Shown here in pieces: positions 9,492-21,458 of a stretch of DNA of 64,000 bases. The notes beneath the pieces were generated by a model. It was not told where the DNA came from and searched no databases. It saw only the letters and a program-made list of their open reading frames with translations. The DNA comes from Hyaloperonospora brassicae. Its lineage: Eukaryota > Oomycota > Peronosporomycetes > Peronosporales > Peronosporaceae. Within the stretch, counting starts at the first letter, position 1, and each line of letters begins with the position of its first letter. Location: assembly GCA_947650285.1 (NCBI GenBank), contig CANTFL010000608.1:62001-126000 (forward strand). The letters run 5' to 3'. The position numbers and the translations under genes are program-made.

Positions 9492-9905
9492 ATGGGTGTG
9501 GGGGACACGCTCTTCACGTACGTGAAAATGCTTCTGATGATGATCAAGCGACTGGTGGCGAAGATGCTCCGTCATGCGACATTCCGTTTCACTGCAGCCA
9601 CGCGGTATCTACTGGGCTTACCTCCCGTCGATCTGCCACATGGAAAGCAGCAGCTCCTGAGCACGAAGAGCGTCGACGACACAGTGCGGAGAGAACTTGC
9701 GGCCGAGTGGACTGCTGTATTGGAAGAGAACAAGTGGGAGACTGGCGGTCAGAATTTGCTGGACGAGACCGACAAACTCAGCCGCGAAGATGCTTTTGGT
9801 TCCGCCACGGAAGACGAACTGATCGAGCTGAGTGACGGAGAAGAGGGACCAGCGCTCGTCTCCTTGCTCGATCCAAGCAGGTTCACCCGTTTGGTCTCGA
9901 CCTGA
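9492..9905 (+). CDS. Unrecognised small acidic-tailed protein
   Basis: 137 aa starting with ATG at 9492. The first 50 residues are hydrophobic and basic (VKMLLMMIKRLVAKML), like an amphipathic or membrane-anchoring helix. The rest is hydrophilic, with a very acidic tail (DELIELSDGEEGPAL). The third codon positions are GC-rich, as in neighbouring genes, which supports coding. No family is recognised. A signal peptide is not convincing. The sequence after the stop (9906-10142) holds AAAAGCG-rich simple sequence and the promoter of glucosidase II beta. Confidence 0.42.
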   Translation: MGVGDTLFTYVKMLLMMIKRLVAKMLRHATFRFTAATRYLLGLPPVDLPHGKQQLLSTKSVDDTVRRELAAEWTAVLEENKWETGGQNLLDETDKLSREDAFGSATEDELIELSDGEEGPALVSLLDPSRFTRLVST

Positions 9906-10142
9906 GCCCTCGACCTGAGCCAAAACGATGAGCTCGGGATCAGCGACAATGCTCTTGAAAGACGAAAAGCGGCAAAAGCCGTAAAAGCGTTAAAAAAGAC
10001 GGACAACTGACAAAAAAACAGGTGAAAACAGTTTCGGCACTCTAATCATCGACGATCCTCGTGTTCGCTTTTCTTCCAATCAGATCCCGTCAAAACGACC
10101 GCACGTGCGAGCGAGCGGGCGCCAGGAGTAGTGCAGCCAGCG

Positions 10143-11564
10143 ATGCCGTCGCAGTCCACGAAGCGCTCGCTGCTGGCGTTCCTCCTGGCCGCCATCGTAA
10201 CTATCGCGTGCTTGTTGGTGCTTGCGAATCAGGTGCCAAGCGTCGCAGCTTCTCAGTACAGTCGCCAGGACGCCGGACACTCCGGACGCGCAGACGTCGT
10301 CGACAAAGATGCAGACGACGACGACGACAACGACGGCGAAGAGGTGTGGGATTTCATGGACGACGACGCCGTTTTTGGACGTGAAGAGCTACCGAGGCAC
10401 ACTGACGAAGCCGATGCGTTGGCCAACGCCGACCTGTGTGTCGACTCCCTCCCGGATGATCGTGTGGACGATGATTACTGCGACTGCAGCGACGGTAGCG
10501 ACGAGCCGAACACGTCGGCGTGTTCGCACGTTCTACTGAGCACAAGAAGGAGACCATTCGGTCGGCAGCTGCAGTGCAGAGCTGGGGATAAACTGGTTCC
10601 AACGACCTGCGTAGGCGACGGAGTGTGCGACTGCTGTGATGGCAGCGACGAAGGTGAGGGAGTGTGTGATGACACGTGCGAGACGGAATGGCAGTCGAGA
10701 CTAGACACGCTACAAGAGATATTGGGAGCGGTGCAAACGGGAAAGACGTACCGGGAATGGTATTTGCTGGATGCCATGGACAAAGTTGAGCAGCTCAGGG
10801 ACGACCATAGACGTCTCATTGAAGCCTACCAGGCTGGCCAGCGTGCTTTTCAAGATACAAAGCGTCAGGCGCAATACGATCCGGGGATGCGACCACAGCT
10901 AGAGCGTTCGTACGACGTGCTGCGTAGGGTGCAGTACATCGCATACGTCCAGGGCCGTGTCGCTGATCCCGAGACATTCTCGACCGCAGACTGGAAGCGT
11001 GCGTTTGTAAAGCTTGTGGGGCAGTGTTTCTCGTACGAGGTGGACGAGAAGGCACTGAAAGGCGGCACTCCTAACGTTGTTCCTCGCACGTATGAAGTGG
11101 TGTTGTGCCCATTCCAAAACGTGTCGCAGGCTGAGCCATCGTATGTGCAATGGGCGAAGGAAGAGCGCCGAACGAAGGGCGTAGCTCCTGTGGCGAATGG
11201 AAATGAAATGGACGAAGAAGTACCACGACCGATCGAATTGGGCATATGGAACGAGTGGCAAGATACAGTTCGTTTCACGCGCGTACAGAGTTATAACTAC
11301 GGCGAGCCTTGCAATAACAGGCAGAAGCGTCAGGTGCGTGTTGAGCTATCGTGTGGTGCAACGAATCGTGTGGTGTCTGTGGAGGAGCGTGAAATGTGCG
11401 AATACGAGATTCGCTTCGAGACCCCAGCCGCTTGTGAGTTGGTCGAAGAGAAAGCCTTGCTGACAGAGATTGGTCTGGTTGAACGGTTTTTGAAAGACCG
11501 ACGACGTCTTGGTGAAGCTGTCGCAAAGGCAGATCGTCGACCTGCGAATCATGAGGAGCTATAG
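10143..11564 (+). CDS. PRKCSH: Glucosidase II beta subunit (PRKCSH family)
   Basis: 473 aa from the first true ATG at 10143; the frame begins upstream with GTG. Residues about 9-29 are a signal peptide or anchor (SLLAFLLAAIVTIACLL). Two LDL-receptor class A-like repeats follow, with CDCSDGSDEP and CDCCDGSDEGEG. A helical/acidic linker comes next. The C-terminal mannose-6-phosphate receptor homology (MRH) domain shows YNYGEPCNNR, VELSCG and CEYEIRFETPAAC. The protein is the non-catalytic subunit that retains and guides glucosidase II, which trims glucose from N-glycans in the ER lumen. It ends in HEEL rather than the usual HDEL/KDEL, a near-canonical ER retrieval signal. The full set of family domains is present, so it is probably functional. 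Confidence 0.92.
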   Translation: MPSQSTKRSLLAFLLAAIVTIACLLVLANQVPSVAASQYSRQDAGHSGRADVVDKDADDDDDNDGEEVWDFMDDDAVFGREELPRHTDEADALANADLCVDSLPDDRVDDDYCDCSDGSDEPNTSACSHVLLSTRRRPFGRQLQCRAGDKLVPTTCVGDGVCDCCDGSDEGEGVCDDTCETEWQSRLDTLQEILGAVQTGKTYREWYLLDAMDKVEQLRDDHRRLIEAYQAGQRAFQDTKRQAQYDPGMRPQLERSYDVLRRVQYIAYVQGRVADPETFSTADWKRAFVKLVGQCFSYEVDEKALKGGTPNVVPRTYEVVLCPFQNVSQAEPSYVQWAKEERRTKGVAPVANGNEMDEEVPRPIELGIWNEWQDTVRFTRVQSYNYGEPCNNRQKRQVRVELSCGATNRVVSVEEREMCEYEIRFETPAACELVEEKALLTEIGLVERFLKDRRRLGEAVAKADRRPANHEEL

Positions 11565-12937
11565 CTGGTGGAGCGAGCAATCAGGGTGCAACAGAGTATA
11601 CATCATTGGAGTTGCACAGCTGGAGGTACCGGTAGGCGGAATTGTATCAAATTGAGACAGAAGCTTGCTTCTTTCTTGCAGTATTTATTCAAGTAGCTAC
11701 GATCGAAGCCCTATCACAGTAGCGAGGATGTTTGAGACGATAGTAGGTCGAATAACGTAATTGTGTGTTTGCGATAACGCGCTGCAGATCCACCATATGT
11801 TCATAACGGTGAAGTCTTGTCATACCATCGAATGAGAAAATCATATCGATCATGTTACGAGTCCGGGCACTGTGTTATTTGTCTTGATACCGTCGTCGCT
11901 GGTCGGAACATCGTCCTGCTCAAAACGGCTGACTTATAAGACTATACAAAAGAATATACAATAGACCGAATGAAAGCGTTCGATACGTCTATGTGCGCTT
12001 TGACTAACGAGTAGAAGGTAGGAGAGGGTAAACATGTGTATGTATGTTTATTATCTCGCTTTATTAATCAAGCGGGTGACCAATGAACATCTGATATTGT
12101 GAAGCTTATGATCCTATTTACAAAAAATTATAACAAAGTACTTTTTTGTATCGTCATACACATCTCCACGGTCATTGCGATCCTCAGAGGTTTCTAAGAT
12201 CATCAGTATAAAAGGTAGGTTTCTGAATCCTGCTGCAGGGCAAAAACTGTCCTAACATCAAAGGAAGACGCAGATTCCAAATAGTTCTTTGTTTGCTCGA
12301 ATATTGTGTGTCGATCCGAGGAGTAACGCTGGTTCCCTTCCGTAGTAAACGCACGAGGAACGGGTGGCGTATGGACATAATCCTGTTCAAAGGACGATGT
12401 GAACAAGGCTTACAGGGCTGAGTACGTCAGTCGGGTACTGACACGTGTGCAAATCTTCCCATGTAGGTCTATACAAAGGTTTTACTACAATAGGTAGCAG
12501 AGCGTTACAGTTTGTGGTACATGTATATTATAGTCTTCAGCTCTAAGTGCTCTGTATCATAGTATCGATGGCTCTGTGAGCTTCAGACTAATAAGTTAGA
12601 CTCTGACGTTTATTGAACTTGTTGGATTTTTAGGCGTTCATTTATCTTGCGGACTGATCGAAACGCATAGTCTATAGCTTTCCTCTGGCAAGCTATTATA
12701 GCCTCACGAAATTCGTAGTGCTCGTGGACAATCGACACCTAAAGTATGAGACTGATACTATACGAGGATGGAGCAATTTGATTATCTCTTAAAGGCCTAA
12801 TAGGTTGCGCTTTTTAAGCCGACCGAAACGATGGGCGCAGAGTATATTACCTTCATTGCACCGCAAGCCCAGACATGACATCTCCACGACATAAGGCCTT
12901 CTTGATACATAAGTCAGCCCTAGTTCGGCAGGTCTAG
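11565..12937. other. AT-rich gene-free region
   Basis: No ORF with coding character. It starts with a TACCGGTA site at 11627-11634, about 60 bp after the glucosidase II beta stop. I see no further repeat structure by eye. Confidence 0.5.
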
Positions 12938-13344
12938 TGTAACGAGCCTGCTACATGATAGCATCAGTAATAAATTTATAATAATAAGAATGTTTTGTTT
13001 AGTATTCTCATCACAATATCACCAAGTTCATTCATATTGTTGCAAAGACCTAAGGGGCTACTCATTGATTAAGATAGGCAAGCACATTCACCCCCTATTC
13101 GTTGCTAGACATGCGAAATAGGTGGTGAGTAGACGTTACCACAGATGTTTTACATTAATATGGTTTTGACAGGACTAACAATACAAGACACATTCCAGAG
13201 CTTAATTTTACCAATACAGTTTTCCTTTTTCGTCTTTAACGGCGTTCGCTTAGTCTAAAGTCTTTCTCGTCGTAATACGTACGTAAATCCACTCGGCACA
13301 AGTTCTCAATGTTGTCAGTGCGTAGCTACCTCTGCCCCGTTACA
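12938..13344 (+). repeat. Decayed solo LTR (TGTAACG family)
   Basis: About 407 bp that align by eye with the LTR at 50930-51387. The left end TGTAACGAGCC corresponds to TGTGACGGGGTAGCC. The middle block GCTAGACATGCGAAATAGG, with GGTGAGTAGACGT, corresponds to GCTAGACGCGCGCAATGGG. The right end is CTGCCCCGTTACA. Flanks are TCTAG and ATCAG, so the target duplication is eroded or absent. Divergence is clearly higher than in the other copies, so this is the oldest of the set. Confidence 0.7.
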
Positions 13345-14737
13345 ATCAGGACCAATCGGCGTCGACTACGCCACACGCTATGTGCATGTGGCAGAAATCA
13401 AGTCATTTAGTTGTGATCGTTCTTAACCTTATTTGTCAAGGAATGATACGACATTCCGTTCTGGGTTCGAAATGTCTAAATCGCCATGTGATTTAGCGTG
13501 TTTAATGGATTAAAAACCAGAACGCGGCGCTAATCGTCTCGTAACTCAAAATAATGGTTAGTGTGCTATAACGTCCAGCACGCTCGCTTACGCTACATTT
13601 TCGACGTAATTAGTCGATAAAGGTACATCTTTCGCGCGAATTTGCGCCGCCTAACGAGACATATCGCATAACATCTTTATTCTTATCACCCGTCAACGTA
13701 AAAATGATCCAACGGAATTTGTCTAATATATGAGAACAATCGTTGATAATTATTGATTCTTTCAGAGGCGGTCTATTACATCCTATTTATATAATCTCTT
13801 TGTACTAGAATTGGCAGGGAAGAAGTGTTTTGTATGTATATCGCCGCGTTTGTGAAGAGGCGGCGCAATATCGCAAACCGCTTCATTTTAATTATATCCG
13901 GATAAACGTTTACGTGTTATGAGTACAACCCCATCTGATTAAGATTGCAGAGCTCTCAGTGTGAAAAGCAAAGAGAGTTTGGTAAAACAAATTATGTTGG
14001 AACGTGCATTAGACGTGTATTGCCCCCCACAGGTATCCCTTGTCAGTGGATTGCTGATTCGCGAAGTGAGCTCTACTCTATTCTGCGCTGGCCCCCAAAT
14101 ATCAAACTTTACAGAACTTAGCGTAACTACACATCACCGCCCCATAACTACCTCACCTAGCAGCTAGGGCATCAACCGTACAAGTATTGTCCACTGATTA
14201 AGCTTCATCTCCAGCTCATATGAGCTCGAACCAATCAAACTCCACACCGTTTAAAATGGGGCCGAGCTTAAAGATACTGATAAGTAAGGTCACACCCGAC
14301 GAAAAGTTTGCTGCGGACGCATTAAACAAATGCAACCGCTTTTTACATTGTACCAACTATGCTGGAATTTCTCGATCCCATCGTATTTCCTGAAGCAGCA
14401 TTCTATTACGGCGAAAGCAAGTGTGTCGGAGTGGGGTCTTAAAACTTCGTGATTAGCCCCTAAAATAACAACTGTTCCGGACTTCCGACTTATGGGGAGG
14501 GTTACCCCGATGTCGCGTATATAACTTGACTCACCTTGTGCAGCCGTCGGCTGGCGGGTTTCAATATTCGGTAGGCTCGGACGGAGACGTAGATATGGTA
14601 GCCTTAGCAGAGTTAGACCTTTCTCCGCGTGGATATGCTTCACTCGGTGGGCCAGTAGGAGGCCACTCGACCGACTCGGTCGAGAGTGGGCTTATAACCA
14701 CATTCTTCAAGTATCTTGTCACTCCTGACATTTCGTG
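13345..14737. other. AT-rich gene-free region
   Basis: No convincing gene. Frames at 13961-14167 and 14290-14643 are short and of random composition. The stretch near 14525-14580 (CACCTTGTG...CGTCGG...GCGGGTT) resembles a stretch at 40314-40340, so it may be a decayed dispersed repeat. Confidence 0.4.
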
Positions 14738-14805
14738 TAATTGCAGGGGTTTGAACCTCTTGGCCTCTATCGTGCTCTCTATCCGCTAGGTTGAGATACC
14801 GCTTT
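14738..14805 (-). repeat. tRNA-like fragment (possible SINE head)
   Basis: On the minus strand there is an A-box-like segment (TAGCGGATAGAGAGCA) followed by a T-arm-like GAGGTTCAAACCCC. The spacing is too short for a full anticodon arm, so this is not a functional tRNA. It fits a decayed tRNA-derived SINE or a tRNA pseudogene. Confidence 0.35.
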
Positions 14806-15097
14806 CGATATTGGATCTTTAGGGGGTTGCTACTCGACGAATCCACATTTACAACACTTCCTGGTTTTTACTCGCACTTGGTATCGCCACGTAACTGTCT
14901 TCAACGGGGGAGGGACAAAGTGTATCTCGTCTCCGAGACAGGCAAGCAGACTAAACAAGTTATCTATTTAAGCACGACGACGTGTCACATAGATCGCGAA
15001 TGGAGTAGTATTCAACATAGTCCTATCCTTGAACTTCTCTTGTCTATCCCTGCTCAATGCACTGACTCTTCATGCGACTGGTCAGGAGTATCCGGAC

Positions 15098-15290
15098 CTT
15101 GAGGGACCGGTTATACGAGCAAGGGACCCTGGTTTATCGGTGAGAAACCTGGTCTACCAGTGAAGGACCGGGCATTCAAGTGGGATACCCAGGTCTACCG
15201 GTGAGGGACCCAGGTATACCAGTGAGGGACCCGGGTCTACTAGTGAGGGATCGGGTCTCTCATTGAGAGACCGCGGTCGTCTTCGCGAAG
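15098..15290. repeat. Minisatellite, 20-21 bp unit
   Basis: About nine imperfect tandem copies of a unit close to TGAGGGACCCGGGTCTACCAG, such as TGAGGGACCCAGGTATACCAG and TGAGAAACCTGGTCTACCAG. Where the unit is 21 bp one minus-strand frame stays open and reads as a roughly 7-residue repeat (DPGPSLV, YLGPSPV). There is no other sign that it is translated. Confidence 0.75.
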
Positions 15291-16860
15291 TACCACTTAG
15301 CCGGTTTTTTGGCAACGTCCTTCCCCTTGATTGGTCTTGAGGTCTCTCTCCCGTGGAGGTCCTACCAATTTCGAGGCCACTTCTCCTTCTTACACCTCTT
15401 TCCCTGAGGATGGCCCCTTGTATCTTTACCGCGCCGAACTCTGGGTTCATCATTCTTCAAAAGCACTTAACCACATAATGTTCCCGTATAGATATGTATG
15501 CAATCGATGATCGAGTGGTTAGGGTATCTTATATTTATTTGGTTGATCTAAAATTTTATTACCAGCGTCTGAGTCGGAAGCTTTGTCGTCAATATAAACT
15601 CAATGCGTGCATTACTCACAATGATTACATGGTCTAGAGTAAAATAACTCGGAAATATATGCTGGTAAGTTTTTCTGTGTCTTGTAACTCGAATCGAGGC
15701 TTTAATCAAAGAAAAAGTTCTGCTACGCATCAACCTATTAGTGCGGAGGTCGACACTGATCAATGATATAGATAAGAAAAACATATATTGGTGCTGGAAA
15801 ATATTCTCCTGTATCATCAAACAATAGATTTACAATGTGCACAAGTTCAAGTATATGCTATCGCAATTGACTTACCATTTACACAAATAATGCAGCATAT
15901 ACACCGGTAACACGTCGTTAAATTCGACCAATTTTTCCTTCTGGATTTGATTGCAAACAAAATTTACGGCTGAGAAGGAGGCCCATTAAACACTATTATT
16001 TCCATGGACACTTTCGCTAATCATTTATTGCCATGACTCCTTTCATTCTCATTAGTTTCCACCAGAAAATGTTTTGGTCGACAAACTTGTCCTATATAAA
16101 GAGTAAACCGATATGCTATCCATTGCAATGTGCAGATAGCACGAATATTGACTAGCTATCAATTGTTGAGATTTGTTTTGTTTCAATATAATTTGGTGGG
16201 GGTTCAACTGATAATCAGATTAGCGCACAAGAACGTACACTTGACATGCTATAATTCAAGCCTGTTAGCGCCCTTATTCGTTACTGGGTGTTAAATCCTC
16301 CTTCGATCAATTTGCAGTGGCTAATTTAATGCTCTATAATGCACATCATACAACTAAAGCGACATAATATACGATCAAATCTTTTGCTAAATTTATACTT
16401 ATTTGATGGCTGCTGAGCCTAATTCGATAATCCCACAATACTTCATAAGCTGCGCTCTAGGTGAACAATATAATCGTCTCATCGACTCATTTAAGTGGTA
16501 GCACTTCATCACGGCAATTCCGTCTACGTATTATTCGAAACCATCATTTATAGTATGTCTGGATGCCGCTTTGTGCTCGTGTGAAGTCGTCATATTGCTT
16601 AAAGACCCATAATCAGCTTGCAACTAAAATTTTGGAAGTATCACTCGTTCAAGTTGCTATTCTACCTTCGTACTAGAATGTATATCATGTTTCACCGTGA
16701 AAAAAATTGGGATTTGCTAATAAGGTCTCAAGATTTATCGAGCACACCGCCATCCCCGGCGTACATTTTATATGTGCCTAAACCTATACGATGCGATCGA
16801 TTGAATTGTTTTATCCTTCAGTGATATTCATAAGACGTTTTCCTACTATACTTGAAACTC

Positions 16861-16914
16861 TATGGAATACTACCTATTTATGTCTAGCTATACATGAATA
16901 GGAAGTATTCCATA
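16861..16914. repeat. Long imperfect hairpin (MITE-like)
   Basis: Arms 16861-16883 and 16892-16914 are reverse complements at 21 of 23 positions, around an 8-nt loop (CTAGCTAT). A run of T follows the 3' arm. GAAAC and GTTTC just outside may extend the pairing. It could be a MITE core or the precursor of a small RNA; the sequence cannot decide. Confidence 0.6.
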
Positions 16915-17865
16915 CTTTTTTTGGTTTCACATAAATACCAGACATATATTTTGCGAAGTCTATTCATGACAGGTGTGACATCCAACAGGTTCTACGCACC
17001 GGGTTCCTTATCACGAACTATCGTGCTGATAGAAATGTATTTGTGCACACTCCTATAACGCCGTTTATTATGTATATTACGCAACAGAACGTCTTGCGGT
17101 AAGCGTCAACAAATACGGACGCTAACGACTCACGCCAATAGTGCTCATCATCGTTGAAATCATCAAAATAGTCATCATGATTAGCTGCGATCGCTTCCAC
17201 CGTTGCTTCTCTGTTCAATGCCTTTTGTCTACTTTTACTTTCTGTATTGCTACTGTTGGCTGTTATACAATTGTATACGCAATTTCTCCTTCTATCAGCG
17301 CAAAATCCTACTTTCAGCGCTAAATTCGTCAAAATGAACCGGAACTCTAATAATTGGCACAACACCTTTGGATCGTGATAATCGTGTCAACATTGCTGTC
17401 ACGCTTGCATAAAGTGACATAGTCGAGGATCTCGAATATATACGGTACCACCTTTTTGTACGTTCAAAGTTTTGATCTTTATTGTTGAGCAGCAAAAGAC
17501 TAAGTACGATTCGACATTGTACCAAACATTTTGTAATGATGCAATGTGTTTTTAATTTGCATACTCACCTCGCTGCGCTTATCACAAGCGAAGTTTGCTT
17601 TCTGGTTTCTGTAATGTTCGTGACAGCTTATGACGCGTCTGAAGTCAGCCACTGACCGCGTGGGCGTCACAGTTAATTTATCGAGTATAGTCCGCACAAC
17701 TTGCATTCAAATATGAATTTATTAGCATCATTACTTGAATTGCCAAAACGTTTACGCATTCAGTACTTGGTATTCTCCATCTTAAATATCGTACAATATA
17801 CTTACTTCTTAATGAAGGAAACCTTTTCCATAAAATTGCTTGTGACACGCAATACATATTCCACA

Positions 17866-17919
17866 CGCATGTAAATCCCAATACGATGAATACGCATGCA
17901 AATTCAATACGATGAAGTC
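17866..17919. repeat. 27-bp tandem duplication
   Basis: Two adjacent copies of a 27-bp unit beginning ACGCATG and ending AATACGATGAA, differing at a few positions. No gene is nearby. Confidence 0.5.
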
Positions 17920-20511
17920 GTCGTTGTGTAGTTCAGTCAGTTAAATGAAGACATAATGATGAATTTGATTAATATATGGATAACCATTGGCCCCAGATCT
18001 TATTATGGTAGGATTGAAAACTATACGAAATCGCATTTTTTCCTGTAATTTACCCCACTTTACCCCAATTGTCTCTCTAGATATACAAGACCGGCTCCGC
18101 TATAAATTAATCATAGTAGACACGTATTATTCAGCGATCATTGTTTGTGGTTTACGTACGAATAGTTTATATTGGACCGTATATCGATACTCGCATCACG
18201 CATGCGCATCATTCTTTGACCCAAACCTATCGACTGTATTTTCGTACTGCTCTTCCATAGCTGTGCATTTAAATCGGTAATAGTGACCCCGCATCATATG
18301 TAAATCTTTCCACACCATATTGGGCTGATGATCATCATACGATGAAGCAAATTCTGCCTTTGCTACCAGAAGATGTTATACACGTCTCATGAAGCTCAAA
18401 TACTTGCCTTTGGCGACAATTAGGCGTTCATTTTTCTCTCAAGCGTGATTACTTGTAGCTTTGAAAAGAAAGGGAAATGTCCGCTCTAATCTATTCCGGC
18501 ACGACCACATCGATGACGAAATGAGATTTTTGCTGCCATCATATTCACTCGAGGCCAGTAGCTGTCATGTGATGTGTGGACGCATTTTGCCTTCTATTAT
18601 TTTCATATCATACCTGTCTATGGTGGACGAAGAATAAACAAATGCTACCGGGTACATTGAGATCACGTTGAGCTTACATTGACGATATTTTTTCGAAATG
18701 TGATCCGGAACTTTTCGCCCAATATAAATGCAATAAATGATTACTACTATTCCGCATGCGTTCGTCCTTCTTCCTCAAGCTATTATGGTTGTTACTTCGT
18801 GACTTATATGCAGTTTGGCACCAGCTTCCAGACAAATTTATATTACCTTCAAAGAAGTTGACATAAATAGTGATACCTCTCAAAGTAATTTTGTCGGATA
18901 TAGTCAGCTATTACAACAATGCTTGACTCCACATACGAGCAAAAATGATGATACATTGTCATTGGCTCAACCCGTCACAAATCGTCTCGTCACCCTTCCT
19001 GTTATGTATCCATTCACAAATATTCACCATAAATACAGCGATTTGTTCCGTCTATCATACAGTAGTCATGGCAAATTATCGGTCTGCATTCGTCGACCTA
19101 TCGGCTTCAGACCCGTTCCAGTGAACTTTTCATCCATTTTATCGTATGTAAGGCCATATACAGATAATTCGAAGGAGCAAGCGACTAAATTGGAGAAGAC
19201 GTGGTATCGCCTTTGTCGCTGTCAAAGCGCGCTTCGCATGCGAGCTTGGATTCCCTTTCATCATGTATGAGCATGCCCTAACATCAATAATGAAATATGG
19301 CGTATAGTACACCGTCTTAACATTGTTCGGTGTGCTTTCAGCAGTCTAGACGCTAATATACAAAAAGTGATACATTGGTCTGGTTGTACACATGGCATGT
19401 ATGCTTGTACATAATTTACTAATCACGAGTTAAAGACTACTTCGCTGTCAGATCTTACACCATCGGTACAACGGTTTGTAAGATTTGTGTATGGCAACGA
19501 GTTTTAGAAGGAAATGCATCGAAGCAATTGAGGGATTATTTGACTAAACACTCGTGACACATGCCTTGAGAGGTGATAGAGTTTCCACAAATTTATAGTA
19601 CGCTATAACCATTTGGCTCATCTTGTACAGAATGCGAAAACAATCTGCATTAGTGACTTCCGAGTATCCGGAATATGACTGATGATCTTGACTCTATTCA
19701 TCGTGTTCTTTCAAAATAAAACAAAGAACGAGCCCTAAAGACCTACCGATGAATCAGAGATCCTAAATGCAAGCTTTTATATAATTTTTATACAGCATAC
19801 AAGGCTTTCTGATCGCAAAACAAGGCTGACTTTGGGGCAAGCCTATGGGCTTGTCGTCTCATCAATGATGGTGGGTCATTATTTATTGTTTTACATGTGA
19901 AGCAAGGATGATGCATTCTTAATATCGCACTATATTTGCCGCATTAATTACATTGATGCTCACGGTGATGAGCGACTTTGCGTCAGATATATTACAAGCT
20001 TGTATAAAATTGCAGTACGCCCAATGATTGCTTGCTCACTGACTTCAAGAATAAAGATTGTGCATAGTATTTCCACCATGAATAACTCACCGCGCCTAAT
20101 ACAGGTCGTCTGATTTTGCGCCTGAGAGCGGAAACTCAGAATGTAATCATATCGGCTTCTATTACCACGCGTGTCGAACGCATTTGGCTCGCCACCGCGG
20201 TCCTCTATAGTGGCTGGTAGATCGAAGCGGCAGCAACTTTCAGAGCTGTGACACGTGCCACGGCCCTCTGCCCCCTGACACCTATGCTGAATGCACTTAA
20301 GATCAAGTCGTCAACAGACTAATTTAGTGCTGCCTAGATCTTCACTGATGTATATCTTGTTCGAAAATATCGTTTCTAATAAGTCGTCAAGGGCTTGAGG
20401 ATCAAGTGCAAGACACGTTACAGGTCATGTCCGGCCTAGACTGATTGACTGTTTCGTCACATCGGGACAAAGAAGACAAGGAGATACCACCACCACATCG
20501 AACTATCATGT

Positions 20512-20629
20512 GTTGTGACAACCTGACGTGTGCGGTGAGGAGATACGGACACCAGATGGGACCATCATAAATATGACGGGCGAAACAGACGGACACGATA
20601 TGCAACCAGGCATGGTCAAGTTGCAGTGC
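20512..20629. repeat. Dispersed repeat copy A (shared with 52680-52849)
   Basis: TTGTGACAACCTGACGTGTG at the left and GGTCAAGTTGCAGTGC at the right match, in the same order and orientation, the repeat at 52680-52849. The two copies differ by an internal length change of about 50 bp. Neither carries a gene. The family is not recognised. Confidence 0.4.
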
Positions 20630-21458
20630 TGTTGGTGATGCTTGCTGTAGGATTGACGAGTGAGTGTAGTTGACTCCAGATATATTTTACTTGTATTTCA
20701 TACATCCTTTGTACACGGGCAATCGACAGCATCAATGGTGTGACGTTTACTGCAAAGCAAGAAACGAAGAATTGCTATGGATAGTAAACATTGCTGGAGC
20801 TATTGGGTAGCACGTGTATATGGAGGTCGAGAAGCTTTCAGAGTTGATCTGTCAAAAAACTTTGCGCGCGAAACGATTCCTCCGTAATGCGCATTTATGC
20901 AGGTACGACGGCGAGCCTAATGATGGTCTGCAGAAAAAATGTGCCATTTTTCTGTTTAATTGATTTCATTTCTACTTGTATGTGATCTAGTATTTCGAGA
21001 AACGCTGTCGCATGAAGCCTTTTTTTATTTCCGCAATATCGAGTTTTTTGTGCGCTGGCCTTTCGTGCGTCATACTGTATTTATCGGTGTGATACGCAAC
21101 CGATTGCACGAACGGTATGACAGGCGACAGAGCTACCGTTTCTAACAGATGTCGTGAAATGCGATCAGTTTTAGCTTCGAATGTTGCCAGAGACGAGCGA
21201 AACTGGCATTTAGCCACCAGTATTTACATCATATCACCACCAAACCTCCTCTGTCGTTCCTCTCACCCCCGTATAAAACCATCTTTATCCAAAAGCAAAA
21301 ATCGAGGAGGGAGGGGCGTTTCGTATCAAAAGAACAACACTCGAGAGCCACGTCCCCTTTTGGCCTCCGTCTCCTCATCCTATTCGGCTCTCCTCGAGTG
21401 AGGGACTGAGTAAGTGAAGACGTGGCTGGGCGCAACGCCGCCGTGTGGTGCCCCGAGC
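20630..21458. other. Gene-free region and VPS8 promoter
   Basis: AT-rich up to about 21200, then a more GC-rich promoter-like stretch with pyrimidine-rich sequence (CTCATCCTATTCGGCTCTCC near 21374) about 75 bp before the VPS8 ATG. No gene is seen. Confidence 0.4.

Larger units (their letters stand above)
15291..20511. other. Long AT-rich gene-free desert
   Basis: More than 5 kb with no recognisable gene. The longest frames (115 aa at 17018-17365 minus; 151 aa at 18815-19270 plus) have no homology I can name. The structures noted are a 23-bp-stem hairpin at 16861-16914 and a 27-bp direct duplication at 17866-17919. Confidence 0.5.

Noticed and set aside
17018..17365. 115-aa minus frame with acidic DDYFDDFNDDE segment, considered as an effector remnant
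   Set aside because: No start with a signal peptide, no motif, surrounded by AT-rich desert.
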